From: Chloroflexota bacterium
GTDB lineage: Bacteria > Chloroflexota > Dehalococcoidia > GIF9 > UBA5629
DNA length: 5,280 nucleotides
Assembly: GCA_026389695.1 (NCBI GenBank)
Contig: JAPLHI010000180.1
Location: 1-5,280, forward strand
Direction: 5' to 3'
Of this stretch, positions 5,015-5,280 are shown piece after piece (the stretch's first letter is position 1; every line of letters begins with the position of its first letter). A program made the position numbers and the translations under genes. The notes beneath the pieces were generated by a model that saw only the letters and a program-made list of their open reading frames with translations, did not search any database and was not told where the DNA came from.

Positions 5015-5088
5015 TGGAGCCAGCGGTCGGATTCGAACCCATTACCCCCGGTTCAAATAACCGATACTTTTATCAGGGCCTTCCCGGC
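5015..5088 (-). pseudogene. Degenerate tRNA-Thr-like sequence (tRNA relic or attachment-site remnant)
   Basis: The minus strand spans 74 bases, the length of a tRNA. Its 3' part is excellent: acceptor strand CGCTGGC (5025-5019), discriminator T, encoded CCA at 5017-5015, and T-loop TTCGAAT (5037-5031). An anticodon-arm-like CGGT...ACCG encloses a seven-base loop (arm 5049-5063). It resembles tRNA-Thr genes recalled from Chloroflexota-like genomes, at equal length over the 3' 49 bases. It cannot be functional as it stands. Base 33 of the loop is A instead of T, the central triplet is TTT, the T-stem has two mismatches, the D-arm does not fold, and only the first five acceptor pairs form, one of them G-U. 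It is either a decayed copy or the 3' duplicate left when an element integrates at a tRNA gene. Confidence 0.6.
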
Positions 5089-5101
5089 ATGGCATCCCCG
5101 G

Positions 5102-5119
5102 CCGATCCATATGGATCAG
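5102..5119. other. Hairpin between the thiolase end and the tRNA relic
   Basis: GATCCATATGGATC (5104-5117) is a perfect 14-base palindrome. On the minus strand, CTGATCC and GGATCGG form a stem with an ATAT loop, downstream of the thiolase stop. No T tract follows, so it is only a weak terminator candidate. Confidence 0.3.
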
Positions 5120-5156
5120 CGAGATTATTTACCGGTCAGCGCCAGGCAGGGCAAGT

Positions 5157-5280
5157 TCATTCCTTCTTGATGATGGCGGCTACACCCTGGCCGCCGCCGC
5201 AGCACTGCGTGGCGAGGCCGTATTTACCGCCCTCGAGCTTGAGGATCCTGGCCAGTGTCCCCACCAGCCTGAGGCCGGTG
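5157..5280 (-). CDS. Acetyl-CoA acetyltransferase (thiolase), C-terminal fragment
   Basis: The last 40 residues of a thiolase are visible, ending in TGA. They contain TGLRLVGTLARIL and YGLATQCCGGGQG, the canonical C-terminal active-site motif. The first Cys of CCGGGQG (visible residue 26) corresponds to the catalytic base that activates the substrate in thiolases. The enzyme makes or cleaves 3-ketoacyl-CoA in the cytosol, in fatty-acid or acetoacetyl-CoA metabolism. The fragment cannot separate degradative from biosynthetic types. The start lies beyond the window. Its codons are clearly GC-richer than those of the genes to the left, in keeping with a core chromosomal gene. Confidence 0.92.
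   Translation of the reverse strand, partial: TGLRLVGTLARILKLEGGKYGLATQCCGGGQGVAAIIKKE

Noticed and set aside
5015..5088. A functional tRNA-Lys with anticodon TTT
   Set aside because: Base 33 is A rather than T, the T-stem has two mismatches and the D-arm cannot form, so a working tRNA is not credible.

Overview
The window looks like a piece of a bacterial chromosome, with conserved metabolic genes cut by both edges and a less conserved, AT-richer stretch between them. The partial thiolase, the SRPBCC-family protein and a tRNA-Thr-like relic recall Chloroflexota (Dehalococcoidia-like) genomes. That placement is from memory of similar sequences and is tentative.

Layout. Positions 1-204 hold the C-terminal end of an SRPBCC (START-like) protein, followed by a strong intrinsic terminator (213-246). 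On the minus strand come a complete short-chain dehydrogenase/reductase (419-1222) and an exported, glycine-rich fibre-like surface protein (1636-2748), each with an extended -10 promoter and a clear Shine-Dalgarno site. Divergent from the fibre gene is a small membrane-anchored zinc-ribbon protein with a TTG start (3077-3400). Next is a lipoprotein-type gene that appears to be split by a +1 frame change. A perfect ribosome binding site and lipoprotein signal peptide (3555-3638) run into a stop, while the large uncharacterised extracytoplasmic domain (3700-4902) continues in another frame without a convincing start of its own. The right end holds a small hairpin, a degenerate tRNA-Thr-like sequence on the minus strand (5015-5088) and the C-terminus of a GC-rich acetyl-CoA acetyltransferase (5157-5280, minus).

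The most unusual structure is a dispersed repeat family. Five copies of a roughly 30-50 bp element share the core AACATACATACCGATGTT or a close variant. They lie only in intergenic DNA, always on the same strand, with at least one copy in each gap between the genes from 205 to 3555, whichever way those genes point. The copies have two alternative right-hand ends and can fold into stem-loops. With the tRNA relic, this suggests an accessory region assembled in gene-plus-repeat units, or a set of sites bound by one factor. No recombinase, transposase or CRISPR gene is visible.

The genes do not form one pathway. Two products are probably exported or surface-exposed, one is a membrane protein with a cytosolic metal-binding tail, and the SDR is a cytosolic oxidoreductase of unknown substrate.
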